Part shown: positions 49,585-57,853 of the stretch, in pieces | Position numbering within the stretch: the stretch's first letter is position 1 | How the letters are laid out: each line of letters opens with the position of its first letter | Assembly (NCBI RefSeq): GCF_000743715.1 | Contig: NZ_JQEY01000003.1 | Location: forward strand, 58,671-122,670 | Length of the DNA: 64,000 nucleotides | Source: Palleronia rufa | GTDB taxonomy: Bacteria; Pseudomonadota; Alphaproteobacteria; Rhodobacterales; Rhodobacteraceae | Direction: 5' to 3' | Notes under the pieces: model-generated | The model's database searches: none | Told to the model about the DNA's origin: nothing | What the model saw: the letters and a program-made list of their open reading frames with translations, nothing else | Position numbers and translations under genes: made by a program

Positions 49585-50034
49585 CTATTGCTCTATCGCG
49601 CTGTCGGGAATGGCGAAGCCCGGCACGGCACCGTAGTCGAGGTGGTTCCGGACCTGGATATCCTGGTCCGAGACGACCTTTTCCACGATCAGATAGTTCA
49701 GCCCGTCACGTTCGTACAGGAGTCCGTCGGCGGTGATCACGTGGCTGGCAAGGCTGAGCTGCGTGTCGCCGCCGGCGCTGTCGGCGCTGCCATCGATCTT
49801 CATCACCATGTAGACGGTGCCGTCCTCTGCCAGCAGGCCCACGGGGATCCCCCCGGCCGAGCACCAGAGCGCGCAGGTGTGATGCGCCGATCCCACGACC
49901 GCGTCCGGCCCGCCCATGACCCCGGAGAAATAGCACCAGGTGTCGATGATCTCACCGGTGACCTGCACGCGCTCTCCCCCCTGGGCCGAGGCCGTTCCGG
50001 CAAGAACCATTCCCGCTATCGCCAGTCTCAGCAT
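49585..50034 (-). CDS. Secreted Cys/His-containing protein of unknown function
   Basis: 149 residues with signal peptide MLRLAIAGMVLAGTASAQGG. The mature N-terminus reads VTGEIIDTWCYFSGVMGG (25-42), then HHTCALWCSAGGIPVGLL (51-68): Cys 34, His 51-52, Cys 54 and Cys 58 could bind a metal or haem. The rest looks like an OB-type beta barrel (VYMVMKIDGSADSAGG, LIVEKVVSDQDIQVRNHLDYG). ATG at 50034 follows GGAGGA. It is first of a two-gene unit with the 188-residue protein and lies downstream of the tctD-tctE operon with a 215-bp gap. Confidence 0.72.
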   Translation of the reverse strand: MLRLAIAGMVLAGTASAQGGERVQVTGEIIDTWCYFSGVMGGPDAVVGSAHHTCALWCSAGGIPVGLLAEDGTVYMVMKIDGSADSAGGDTQLSLASHVITADGLLYERDGLNYLIVEKVVSDQDIQVRNHLDYGAVPGFAIPDSAIEQ

Positions 50035-50249
50035 GTCGATTCCTCCGATCCCTGTGGTCAAGCCTATCCTACGGGTCGCTCTGCCGGCCTGACAAAGCCG
50101 TGACAGGTCAGATCCATCGGCCTTCGCCGCGGTCGGCGTTCGATGGAACGGCCGCCGCGACCGGTTCGGCTCCAGCCGCGCCGGACAAGGCGGGGACCGG
50201 CCGGCATCGCTCCTGCGTACCCGTCGCCTCGGCGGCCGGGACCTGACTC

Positions 50250-51305
50250 TCAGCGCGATGTATCGGGCGCCCCCGCGCCCGAGAAGGTCTGCCGCCAGCG
50301 CGCGATGAAGCGGCGCGACTTGGCCTGATCCATCGCCACCAGAAGCGACGGGCCCAGACCGATCGGCACGCGCCGCCCGCCGGTCGTCTCCTCGCCGGTC
50401 TGCCCCGCATCGGTCAGGTGGTTCCGCGCCAGGCTGCGGATTCCGTCCGGGGACAGCAGGTAGTCGAGAAGCGCGCCCGCCTCCGGCCCTGCCACCGGAC
50501 CTGGCAGCAGCGCCGCGCGCGACAGCACCACCGTATAGTCCGCAGGCTCCACGATCCCCAGGGACGGGTCGTCGGCCGCCGCACTCTGCGCGTAGGAGCC
50601 GAGCACGTTGTAGGCGATGAGATAGGTGCCGTCGCTCACCCCCGCGATGATTTCGGACGAGCAGCATGTGGCCACCGCTCCGGTTCGGGCGAACCCTTCC
50701 ATCAGCGCACCGAAGGTACTGGCCTCCTGGCTGTCCACGAACGCGAAGAGATACCCCAGCCCCGACCGCTCTATGTCGTAGGTCGCGATCCTGCCGGCAT
50801 AGGCGGTGTCGGCCGGGCGCAGCAGGTCCAGAAGGTCGAAGCGCGACAGCGGAACCTCCTCCGGGGGGACAAGGTCGCGGTTGTAGACCATCACCGCCGG
50901 TTCGCTTGAGACGCCGAAGAGCTCATCCCGCCACGACAGAGCCGGCGAGAGGGCGGCCGTCGCGTCCGACCGCCACGGCGCGGCGCAGCCGTCGTTGACC
51001 AGCCTGACCATCTGATGCACGCCGGAACTGATGACCAGGTCCGCTGCGGGCGTGCCGGCGCGGCATTCGGCGGCCGTCAGCGCGAACAGGTCGTTCGATC
51101 CCCATTGCTCGTAGTCCAGCGCCAGATCGGGGCGGGTGGCCAGAAACCGCACGACCGTCGGGGCCAGGATATCCATGTCGGTGGTGGTGCGCAGGGTCAG
51201 GCGCCGGGGGGCATCGGCGGGTCCGAAACTGCGGCTGACCTCTTGCGCGGGGGCAGCGGCACCGAAGAGGACCGGGAGCACGGCCAGAGCCGCAAGCCGC
51301 CTCAT
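50250..51305 (-). CDS. Periplasmic binding protein, third gene of the tctD-tctE operon
   Basis: 351 residues with signal peptide MRRLAALAVLPVLFGAAAPA. The sequence fits the iron/thiamine-type (AfuA-like) extracellular binding proteins: TDMDILAPTVVRFLATRPDL near the start, VMVYNRDLVPPEEVP in the middle and DYLLSPDGIRSLARNHLTD near the end. It starts within the stop region of tctE (ATGA-type overlap at 51302-51305), so it is made from the same mRNA as the sensor kinase. No permease or ATPase is adjacent, so a role as the ligand-sensing accessory protein of the two-component system is plausible; this is inference. Confidence 0.75.
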   Translation of the reverse strand: MRRLAALAVLPVLFGAAAPAQEVSRSFGPADAPRRLTLRTTTDMDILAPTVVRFLATRPDLALDYEQWGSNDLFALTAAECRAGTPAADLVISSGVHQMVRLVNDGCAAPWRSDATAALSPALSWRDELFGVSSEPAVMVYNRDLVPPEEVPLSRFDLLDLLRPADTAYAGRIATYDIERSGLGYLFAFVDSQEASTFGALMEGFARTGAVATCCSSEIIAGVSDGTYLIAYNVLGSYAQSAAADDPSLGIVEPADYTVVLSRAALLPGPVAGPEAGALLDYLLSPDGIRSLARNHLTDAGQTGEETTGGRRVPIGLGPSLLVAMDQAKSRRFIARWRQTFSGAGAPDTSR

Positions 51306-52681
51306 GCCGGATCCTGCGGGAAGGCCAGTCCGATGCGGAACGCATCCGGTCGGTCCTCCACCCAGAGCCGCCCGCCGAAGGAGCGCGCCATCTCCGACGC
51401 GATGGCCAGGCCGAGCCCGGAGGATGCTCCGCGGGATCCTGTGGCGCCGAGGAACCGGTCGCCCAGCCGGTCGCGGAGCGCGGGCGGTATGCCGGGGCCT
51501 TGATCTTCGACCCAGATCCGCGCGCCCTTCGCCAGGTCCGTGCCGATCCGGACCGGCGGCACGCCGTGGATCAGCGCATTGGCCACGAGGTTCGACACGG
51601 CTTCCCTCAGCGACAGCGCATCGCCCCGCACGGCGACCGGATCCTCTCCGATCTCCAGCCGCAGTTCCGCGCCCGGCGCCACCAGCGTGTGGTCGCCCGA
51701 CTCCACCACATCCAGGGCGATGTCGCGCAGGTCGATCCGCGCCCGCCGGACGGCGTCGGCGCGGTGCGCCACCCGCGCCCGCGCCAGCATCTGGTCCAGC
51801 AGACGGCCAAGGCCGATGGTGCGCGCATGGATCCGGCCCACAAGCTGCGCGCGCTGGCGGTCGTCGGTTGCCCCGGCGGCCAGGTCGGCCTGGGCGCGCA
51901 GGGCCGCCACGGGGGTGCGCAGCTGGTGCGCACTGTCGGAAATCAGCGTCCGCATGGAGGCAAGCTGCCGGTCCAGCCGGGCCATGAACCCGTTCATCGC
52001 CTCGACCATGGCGGCCACCTCGCGCGGCACGCGCGTGTCCAGCCGGTCGAGATCCTGCGGGTCGCGGGCCGAGAGTGTGCGGGCCAGCTGGTCGAGAGGG
52101 CTGAGTGCGGTGCGGATCACCACCACCGCCATGATCAGGACCGCGCCCCCCAGAATCCCCAGCACGATCAGCGCGCGACGGGTGATGTCCCAGGCAAGCT
52201 CGGTCCGGGCCCGGCGGGTCTGCCCGACGGTGATCTCGACCCGCCCCGAAAAGCTGCGCTCCGCAAAGAGGCGCGAGGTGCGCACGTAGCGGGCGGGTTC
52301 CGTGCCGAAGGGCGCGTCGTAGAAGACCGTTCCGGCGCGCTCCGGTGCCGGTCCGGCGGGCAGGTCGGCGTAACCGGTCAGAAGCCCGCCCCCGGGCCCG
52401 GTGACGCGGTAGGCCACCCGGTCGTCCGGCGCCAGGGCCAGAAGCTCGAAGGCGGAGACGGGCAGGTCCACCACCGGGGTGCCGTCCTCCACCGACACCG
52501 ATGCGGCGATGGAGGCCGCGGCCCCCACAAGAAGCCGGTCGAACGCGTCCCGCGCCGCGGTGCGGCCGTAGATCAGCGCCGCGACCGACAGGGCCGCACC
52601 GCCCACCAGCAGAAGCGCGGTCAGACCGATGACCATCCGCGCCGTCAGGGACATGGTATGCGCCGCCATGCGTTCAGCCAT
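51302..52681 (-). CDS. tctE: Sensor histidine kinase TctE
   Basis: 459 residues. One membrane segment (about 12-35), a periplasmic sensing domain of the 2CSK_N type to about 170 (VVDLPVSAFELLALAPDDRV; TVFYDAPFGTEPARYVRTSR), a second membrane segment (ALIVLGILGGAVLIMAVVVI), a HAMP domain and the kinase. The phosphorylated His is in DSAHQLRTPVAALR (about 251), N-box NLVANALIHG, and G-boxes VEDQGPGIPPALR and SSGLGLAIASEMA. The start at 52681 overlaps the tctD stop; a second ATG at 52669 is possible. It partners TctD and probably controls the divergent tctCBA transporter. Confidence 0.9.
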   Translation of the reverse strand: MAERMAAHTMSLTARMVIGLTALLLVGGAALSVAALIYGRTAARDAFDRLLVGAAASIAASVSVEDGTPVVDLPVSAFELLALAPDDRVAYRVTGPGGGLLTGYADLPAGPAPERAGTVFYDAPFGTEPARYVRTSRLFAERSFSGRVEITVGQTRRARTELAWDITRRALIVLGILGGAVLIMAVVVIRTALSPLDQLARTLSARDPQDLDRLDTRVPREVAAMVEAMNGFMARLDRQLASMRTLISDSAHQLRTPVAALRAQADLAAGATDDRQRAQLVGRIHARTIGLGRLLDQMLARARVAHRADAVRRARIDLRDIALDVVESGDHTLVAPGAELRLEIGEDPVAVRGDALSLREAVSNLVANALIHGVPPVRIGTDLAKGARIWVEDQGPGIPPALRDRLGDRFLGATGSRGASSGLGLAIASEMARSFGGRLWVEDRPDAFRIGLAFPQDPA

Positions 52682-53345
52682 CGGCTTCGAGCACGTAGCC
52701 CTGTCCGCGCAGCGTACGGATGACGACGCCGCCCCCGGCGATCTTCTTGCGCAGCCGCGCGACGTAAAGCTCGATGGCGTTCAGGCCCACGACGGCGTCA
52801 TCGAAGGAATAGAGCCCCTCAAGGAGCCGGTCCTTGCTCAGCACCTGACCGCGGTGGCGCAGCATCAGATCCAGCAGCGCCAGCTCCCGGCGGGTCAGGT
52901 CCACGCATTCACCATCCTTTCGGACGCGCCCGCCGATCGGATCGTAGCTGATCCGCCCCAGCCGGATCGCACCGCCCGGATCGGCAGCGGGGCGGCGCAC
53001 CATCACGTGGAGCCGCGCCTCCAGCTCACGCTGGTCGAAGGGCTTCACCAGATAGTCGTCCGCGCCGAGCGAGAACGCGGAGAGCTTGTCGTCGACGGAG
53101 AACTGCGCCGTCAGCATCAGGACGGGCACCTTCCGGCCGCGCCGCCGCATGTCGCGGAGCAGATCGGTGCCGGAGCCGTCTGGCAGGTTGATGTCGAGCA
53201 CGACGGCGTCATAGGCCTGCACGTCCAGATGCGCGCAGGCCTGGCGGATCGTCGCGGCCTGGTCGCAGGCGATCCCGCGCGCAGCCAGTCCGGCGGCGAT
53301 GGTGTCCGCCAGGTCTGCGGTGTCCTCGATCAGAAGGATGCGCAC
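52674..53345 (-). CDS. tctD: Response regulator TctD (OmpR family)
   Basis: 223 residues. Receiver domain with the acidic pocket IED (6-8), phosphorylated Asp at about 51 in VLDINLPDGSGTDLL, Thr/Lys pattern LTAQ and YLVKPFD. The C-terminal winged helix binds DNA (LTRRELALLDLMLRHRGQVL; NAIELYVARLRKKI; TLRGQGYVLE). The start is the GTG at 53345 (VRILLIED), with GGGGA about eight bases upstream; no ATG fits. First gene of the tctD-tctE-binding protein operon, divergent from tctC. Confidence 0.92.
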   Translation of the reverse strand: MRILLIEDTADLADTIAAGLAARGIACDQAATIRQACAHLDVQAYDAVVLDINLPDGSGTDLLRDMRRRGRKVPVLMLTAQFSVDDKLSAFSLGADDYLVKPFDQRELEARLHVMVRRPAADPGGAIRLGRISYDPIGGRVRKDGECVDLTRRELALLDLMLRHRGQVLSKDRLLEGLYSFDDAVVGLNAIELYVARLRKKIAGGGVVIRTLRGQGYVLEADG

Positions 53346-53378
53346 GCGGTTGTCCCCGTTCCGGCCAGGCGGCAGCAT

Positions 53379-53400
53379 CCGACAGGTTCCCGACAGGTTC
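53379..53400. promoter_or_regulatory. Tandem 11-bp direct repeat, candidate TctD binding site
   Basis: CCGACAGGTTC occurs twice back to back (53379-53389 and 53390-53400) in the 121-bp divergent region between tctD and tctC. OmpR-type regulators bind direct repeats about 10-11 bp apart, so this is a good candidate for autoregulation and control of tctCBA. Confidence 0.55.
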
Positions 53401-53466
53401 AACCGCTATGCAGGTCGGCAAGGCCGCGGCGCATCTGCGTCAGACGGTCGAAAGAGGAGGAAACCG

Positions 53467-54465
53467 ATGACCATCACGTTCTTCCGCGGCGCTGTCGCCG
53501 CGGTTACCATTGGCCTTGCGGGAAGTGCCGCGCTGGCCGAGAGCCATACCGGCTTTACCCCCGAAAACCCCGAATGCATCGCGCCGGCCAATCCCGGCGG
53601 CGGATGGGACTTCACCTGCCGCCAGGTCGGCAAGTCGCTTCAGGACGCGGGCCTGCTCGACCAGACCATGCAGGTCGTGAACCTGGCCGGCGGCGGCGGC
53701 GGCGTGGCCTTTTCCGAGGTGGTGACCAAGCGCCCCGACGATGACGACCTGATCGTCGCGGCCTCTGCCGCCACGGCGACCCGGCTGGCCCAGGGCGCCT
53801 ATCCCGGCAACACCATGGACCAGGTTCGCTGGCTGGCCTCCATCGGCGCCGATTACGGCGTGATCGCGGTGGCGGCCGACAGCGAGGTCGAGACCCTTCC
53901 CGACCTGCTCGACCGGATCAAGTCCGATCCGACCGCCGTGTCGATCGCTGGCGGGTCGGCGGTGGGCGGCTGGGATCACCTCAAGGTACTGATCGCCGCC
54001 TCGGCCTACGGGATCGAGGACGTGCGCTCGGTCAAGTATATCGCCTTCGACGGCGGCGGAGAGGCGGTAACGCAGCTTCTGGCCGGATCGGTCCAGGCCT
54101 TCACCGGCGACATCTCCGAGGCCAAGGGATTCGTGGATTCCGGCGATATCAAGGTCATCGCGGTGCTGGCGCCCGAACGGCTGGACGGCGAATTCGCCGA
54201 GATGCCGACCGCGCGCGAGCAGGGGGTGGACGCCATCGGTGCCAACTGGCGCGGCTTCTACGCCCCCGGCGGCATGAGCGACGCGGCGTATGAGGGCTGG
54301 GTCGGCAAGATCTCCGACCTCTACGCGTCCGACGCGTGGAAGACGGTCATGGAGAACAACGGCCTTGCCCCGCTCGACCTGCAGGGCGCCGCGTTCGAGC
54401 AGTTCGTCGCGGACTCTGTCGCGCAGATCCAGGAGATCTCCAAGGAAATCGGGATCATCCAGTAA
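53467..54465 (+). CDS. tctC: Tripartite tricarboxylate transporter binding protein TctC
   Basis: 332-residue periplasmic binding protein; signal peptide MTITFFRGAVAAVTIGLAGS ends at about 23 (LAESH). Typical TTT-family features are PANPGGGWDFTCRQVGKSLQ (about 42-61), the PGGGWD loop that holds the carboxylate ligand, and the C-terminal YAPGGMSDAAYEGWVGKISD. AAAGAGGAGG precedes the ATG at 53467. Ligands of this family are citrate, other tricarboxylates or dicarboxylates; the exact one is open. First gene of tctCBA. Confidence 0.92.
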   Translation: MTITFFRGAVAAVTIGLAGSAALAESHTGFTPENPECIAPANPGGGWDFTCRQVGKSLQDAGLLDQTMQVVNLAGGGGGVAFSEVVTKRPDDDDLIVAASAATATRLAQGAYPGNTMDQVRWLASIGADYGVIAVAADSEVETLPDLLDRIKSDPTAVSIAGGSAVGGWDHLKVLIAASAYGIEDVRSVKYIAFDGGGEAVTQLLAGSVQAFTGDISEAKGFVDSGDIKVIAVLAPERLDGEFAEMPTAREQGVDAIGANWRGFYAPGGMSDAAYEGWVGKISDLYASDAWKTVMENNGLAPLDLQGAAFEQFVADSVAQIQEISKEIGIIQ

Positions 54466-54529
54466 CGGCCCCGTCCGTGACCCGCGCCGCCATCCCGCGG
54501 CGCGGGCAAACCGATCCGCGGAGGATGAC

Positions 54530-54961
54530 ATGAGCGACCGAATTTTCGGGGCCGTCGGGTTGATCCTGGCCGCCTTCTACGCATGGGCCACGCTGCAGAT
54601 CCAGGTGAGCTTTCTCTCCGACGCCGTGGGGCCCAAGACCTTTCCGCTGGCCATCGCCGCGATCCTGGCGATTTCGTCGCTGGCGATCCTGCTGCGCCCT
54701 GACGAAGGGCCGGACTGGCCCGGCATCGGCCGGCTGGCCGAAATCGCCGCCGCCACCGTGGTGATGATCCTCTATGCGCAGTTCCTGCCCGAAGTCGGGT
54801 TCGTGACCGCGACCGCGCTCGCCTCGGCCTATCTCAGCTGGCGGCTGGGCAACACGATCCTCATGGCCATCGTCGCCGGGATCTCGATCTCGGTCGGGAT
54901 CTACGTCGTCTTCAACCTCGTCCTCGGTCTGTCGCTCGCGCGCGGACCGTTCGGCTTCTGA
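54530..54961 (+). CDS. tctB: Tripartite tricarboxylate transporter small membrane subunit TctB
   Basis: 143 residues with four hydrophobic segments (IFGAVGLILAAFYAWATLQI; FPLAIAAILAISSLAIL; IAAATVVMILYAQFL; AIVAGISISVGIYVVF). It has the conserved DAVGPKTFPL segment after the first helix, the TctB signature. GGAGG lies upstream of the ATG at 54530. It lies 64 bp after tctC and 11 bp before tctA. It is the small subunit of the Na+-coupled uptake complex. Confidence 0.9.
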   Translation: MSDRIFGAVGLILAAFYAWATLQIQVSFLSDAVGPKTFPLAIAAILAISSLAILLRPDEGPDWPGIGRLAEIAAATVVMILYAQFLPEVGFVTATALASAYLSWRLGNTILMAIVAGISISVGIYVVFNLVLGLSLARGPFGF

Positions 54962-54972
54962 GGAGTTCACCC

Positions 54973-56508
54973 ATGGAAACCCTCGCATCGCTCGGAGACG
55001 GCTTCGCCGTCGCGCTGACCTGGCAGAACATCGGCCTGGCGCTCCTGGGCTGCTTTCTGGGCACGGTCATGGGCGCGCTGCCCGGGCTGGGGCCGTCGAA
55101 CGGCGTCGCCATCCTGATCCCCCTCGCCTTCACCATGGGGCTGGGGCCGACGCCGTCGCTGATCCTGCTGACCAGCGTCTACTACGGGGCGATGTACGGC
55201 GGGCGAATCTCTTCGATCCTGCTGAACATTCCCGGCGACGAACCGGCGATGATGACCTGTCTCGACGGCCACCCCATGGCCAAGAAGGGCCTGGCCGGAG
55301 AGGCGCTGTCGCTTTCGGGCATCTCCTCTTTCGTGGGGGCGTTCCTGGCGACCTGGGGTCTCATCCTTCTGGCGCCGCAGCTTGTGAAGTTCGCGCTGCT
55401 CTTCGGACCTGCGGAATATTTCGCGCTCTTCGTGCTGGCCTTCGCCACCCTGGGCGGCGTGTCCTCTACCAACCAGGCGAAATCCGCCTTTGCGGCGATG
55501 CTGGGGCTGGGCGTTGGCGTGATCGGCGTGGACACCCAGACGGGGGTGCCGCGCCTCACCTTCGGAGAGGTGCACCTTTATGACGGGATCGACTTCCTGG
55601 TGGCCATCGTCGGCCTCTTCGCCCTGTCGGAGGTGTTCATCTTCCTGGAAACCCGCCACGACAAATCCGACTCCGTCGGCCGCGTCGAGGTCGGCCGCCT
55701 GACGCCGCCCTGGTCGATGATCAAACGCTGCATCCCGTCGATGCTCCGTGCCTCCGGACTTGGCTTCGTGGCGGGCGTGCTGCCGGGGGCCGGCGCGTCG
55801 CTGGGATCGTTCATCGCCTATTCGATGGAAAAGCGCATGGTCGACAGGGAGGGCACCTTCGGCACCGGCGATCCCCGCGGCGTCGCCGCCCCCGAAGCCG
55901 GCAACAACGCCGCCGCGGGGGGGGCACTGGTGCCGATGCTCGCGCTCGGCGTGCCGGGGTCGGGCACCACTGCGGTGCTGCTGGCGGTGCTTCTGGCGCT
56001 GAACATCACACCGGGGCCGCTGCTGTTCACGGAGAACCCGGACGTCGTCTGGGGCCTGATCGCCGCGCTCTTCATCGCCAACTTCATGCTTCTGGCCATG
56101 AACATCCCGATGGTGGGCATGTTCACCCGCGTGCTGATGGTGCCGCCGAAGATCCTGATGCCGCTGGTGGCGATGGTCAGCTTCGTGGGCATCTACGGCA
56201 TTTCGGGGTCGTCCTTCGACCTGATGGTGATGGTCGGCTTCGGCGTTCTGGGGTGGGTGCTGCGCAAGCTCGACGTGCCGCTGGTGCCGATCATCCTGGG
56301 CACGCTCCTCGGCTCGACCATGGAGAACAATCTGCGCCGCGCGGTGACGATCTCGAACGGGGACTACCTGACGCTGGTCGGTAGCCCGCTGGCCATCGGG
56401 CTCTGGGTCGTGGCCATCGTCGGCTTCGTGCTGCCGGTCTTCGTGGGGCGGCTGGTGCGGTCGCGGATGCGCGGCGCGCGGGACCAGGACGCCGGAATCA
56501 CCGACTGA
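54973..56508 (+). CDS. tctA: Tripartite tricarboxylate transporter large membrane subunit TctA
   Basis: 511-residue polytopic membrane protein with about 12 segments. Family signatures are GCFLGTVMGALPGLGPSNGV (about 28-47), YYGAMYGGRISSILLNIPGD (about 72-91) and the matching second half GVLPGAGASLGSFIAYSME and LGVPGSGTTAVLLAVLLALN, showing the internal duplication. It is the transport subunit, working with TctB and the binding protein TctC. The unit ends in the terminator at 56522-56541. Confidence 0.94.
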   Translation: METLASLGDGFAVALTWQNIGLALLGCFLGTVMGALPGLGPSNGVAILIPLAFTMGLGPTPSLILLTSVYYGAMYGGRISSILLNIPGDEPAMMTCLDGHPMAKKGLAGEALSLSGISSFVGAFLATWGLILLAPQLVKFALLFGPAEYFALFVLAFATLGGVSSTNQAKSAFAAMLGLGVGVIGVDTQTGVPRLTFGEVHLYDGIDFLVAIVGLFALSEVFIFLETRHDKSDSVGRVEVGRLTPPWSMIKRCIPSMLRASGLGFVAGVLPGAGASLGSFIAYSMEKRMVDREGTFGTGDPRGVAAPEAGNNAAAGGALVPMLALGVPGSGTTAVLLAVLLALNITPGPLLFTENPDVVWGLIAALFIANFMLLAMNIPMVGMFTRVLMVPPKILMPLVAMVSFVGIYGISGSSFDLMVMVGFGVLGWVLRKLDVPLVPIILGTLLGSTMENNLRRAVTISNGDYLTLVGSPLAIGLWVVAIVGFVLPVFVGRLVRSRMRGARDQDAGITD

Positions 56509-56521
56509 CGGGCAGGGGCCC

Positions 56522-56541
56522 GGCCCCCTAGGGGGCCTTTT
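56522..56541 (+). terminator. Rho-independent terminator of the tctCBA operon
   Basis: GGCCCCCTAGGGGGCC (56522-56537) is a perfect 16-bp palindrome followed directly by TTTT, 13 bp beyond the tctA stop. It is the strongest intrinsic terminator in the window. Confidence 0.85.
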
Positions 56542-56627
56542 CATGAACTCTCCGTGATCCGCGGCCAAGTTTCCCATGGAACAGCGTGTCTTGGCCGACT
56601 AGCGTCGCTGGAACCAGGGGAGACACG

Positions 56628-57836
56628 ATGACGGTATTGACCACCACCGACGGCCAGCAGGGGCTACCGCGCTATTTCACCCATGTCTTCCAGATGGCGC
56701 GCGAGATGCAGAACGGCCGGCTCGACATGGTGCTGCCGGATGGCCGCCGGTTCCGCGCCGACGGGCGCAATCCCGGCCCGGTGGCAGAGCTGGACATCCA
56801 CAATCCGGAGATTTTCGCGCGGCTGATCCGAGAGGGGGATCTGGGTTTCTGTGAGGCCTATGTCGATGGCTGGTGGTCCACCCCCGACCTGCAGGCGTTC
56901 ATGGATCTGGTCCACGCCGGCAACGATGAGATGTATGACGGCTTTCCCGGCATGGGGCTGGTGCGGCTCTACGAAAAGACCCGCTTCTGGCTCTACCGCA
57001 ACACCCGCCGCCAGGCCCGGCGCAACATCGCCGCGCATTACGATCTGGGGAACCGGTTCTACGGCCTGTGGCTGGACGATACGATGACCTACTCATCGGC
57101 CAAGTTCGGGACCGGGCAGGAAAGTCTGGAGGCCGCGCAGGTAGCGAAATACGCCTCGATGGTGGACCAGATGGGGGCCCGGCCCGGCGAGCACGTGCTG
57201 GAGATCGGCTGCGGCTGGGGCGGCTTCGCGGAATACGCCGCGCGCGAGAGGGGGCTGCGTGTCACCGGGCTGACGATCTCGCGCGAGCAGTTCGACTACG
57301 CCCAGGCGCGCATCGCGCGGGCCGGCCTGGCGGACCGGGTCGAGATCAAGATGCAGGACTACCGCGACGAGCGCGGGCGCTACGACGGCATCGCCTCGAT
57401 CGAGATGTTCGAGGCGGTGGGCGAGAAATACTGGCCCGTCTATTTCGACACGCTGCGCGAGCGACTGAAGCCCGGCCGCAATGCGACGCTACAGATCATC
57501 ACCGTGCAGGACCGCCGCTGGGAGGTCTACAAGCGCGCGCCGGACTTCATCCAGAAATATATCTTTCCCGGCGGCATGCTGCCGTCGCCGAGCGCCTTGC
57601 GGGCCGAGATCGCGCGGGCCGGGCTGGGGCTGGTGCGGTCCGTCGAATTCGGCGACAGCTACTCCCAGACCCTGCGCCGCTGGCACGAAACGTTCAACGA
57701 CAAGTGGGGTGAGATCGCGGGCCTGGGGTTCGACGACCGGTTCCGGCGGATGTGGAATTTCTACCTCACCTCCTGTGCGGCCACCTTCCACAGCGGCAAC
57801 TGCGATGTGACGCAGATCACCGTTTCGCGGGCGTGA
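56628..57836 (+). CDS. cfa: Cyclopropane-fatty-acyl-phospholipid synthase
   Basis: Adds a methylene group from S-adenosylmethionine to unsaturated phospholipid acyl chains, or catalyses a related lipid methylation. 402 residues. The SAM site is VLEIGCGWGGFAEYAA (about 185-200), preceded by AHYDLGNRFYGLWLDDTMTY (about 130-149) and followed by TGLTISREQFDYAQARI. C-terminal YIFPGGMLPSPSALRAEI and GDSYSQTLRRW carry the catalytic bicarbonate/base region. The ATG at 56628 follows GGGGAGA. It is monocistronic behind its own promoter after the tct terminator. Confidence 0.92.
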   Translation: MTVLTTTDGQQGLPRYFTHVFQMAREMQNGRLDMVLPDGRRFRADGRNPGPVAELDIHNPEIFARLIREGDLGFCEAYVDGWWSTPDLQAFMDLVHAGNDEMYDGFPGMGLVRLYEKTRFWLYRNTRRQARRNIAAHYDLGNRFYGLWLDDTMTYSSAKFGTGQESLEAAQVAKYASMVDQMGARPGEHVLEIGCGWGGFAEYAARERGLRVTGLTISREQFDYAQARIARAGLADRVEIKMQDYRDERGRYDGIASIEMFEAVGEKYWPVYFDTLRERLKPGRNATLQIITVQDRRWEVYKRAPDFIQKYIFPGGMLPSPSALRAEIARAGLGLVRSVEFGDSYSQTLRRWHETFNDKWGEIAGLGFDDRFRRMWNFYLTSCAATFHSGNCDVTQITVSRA

Positions 57837-57853
57837 CGGGCGGGGGCACGGGA

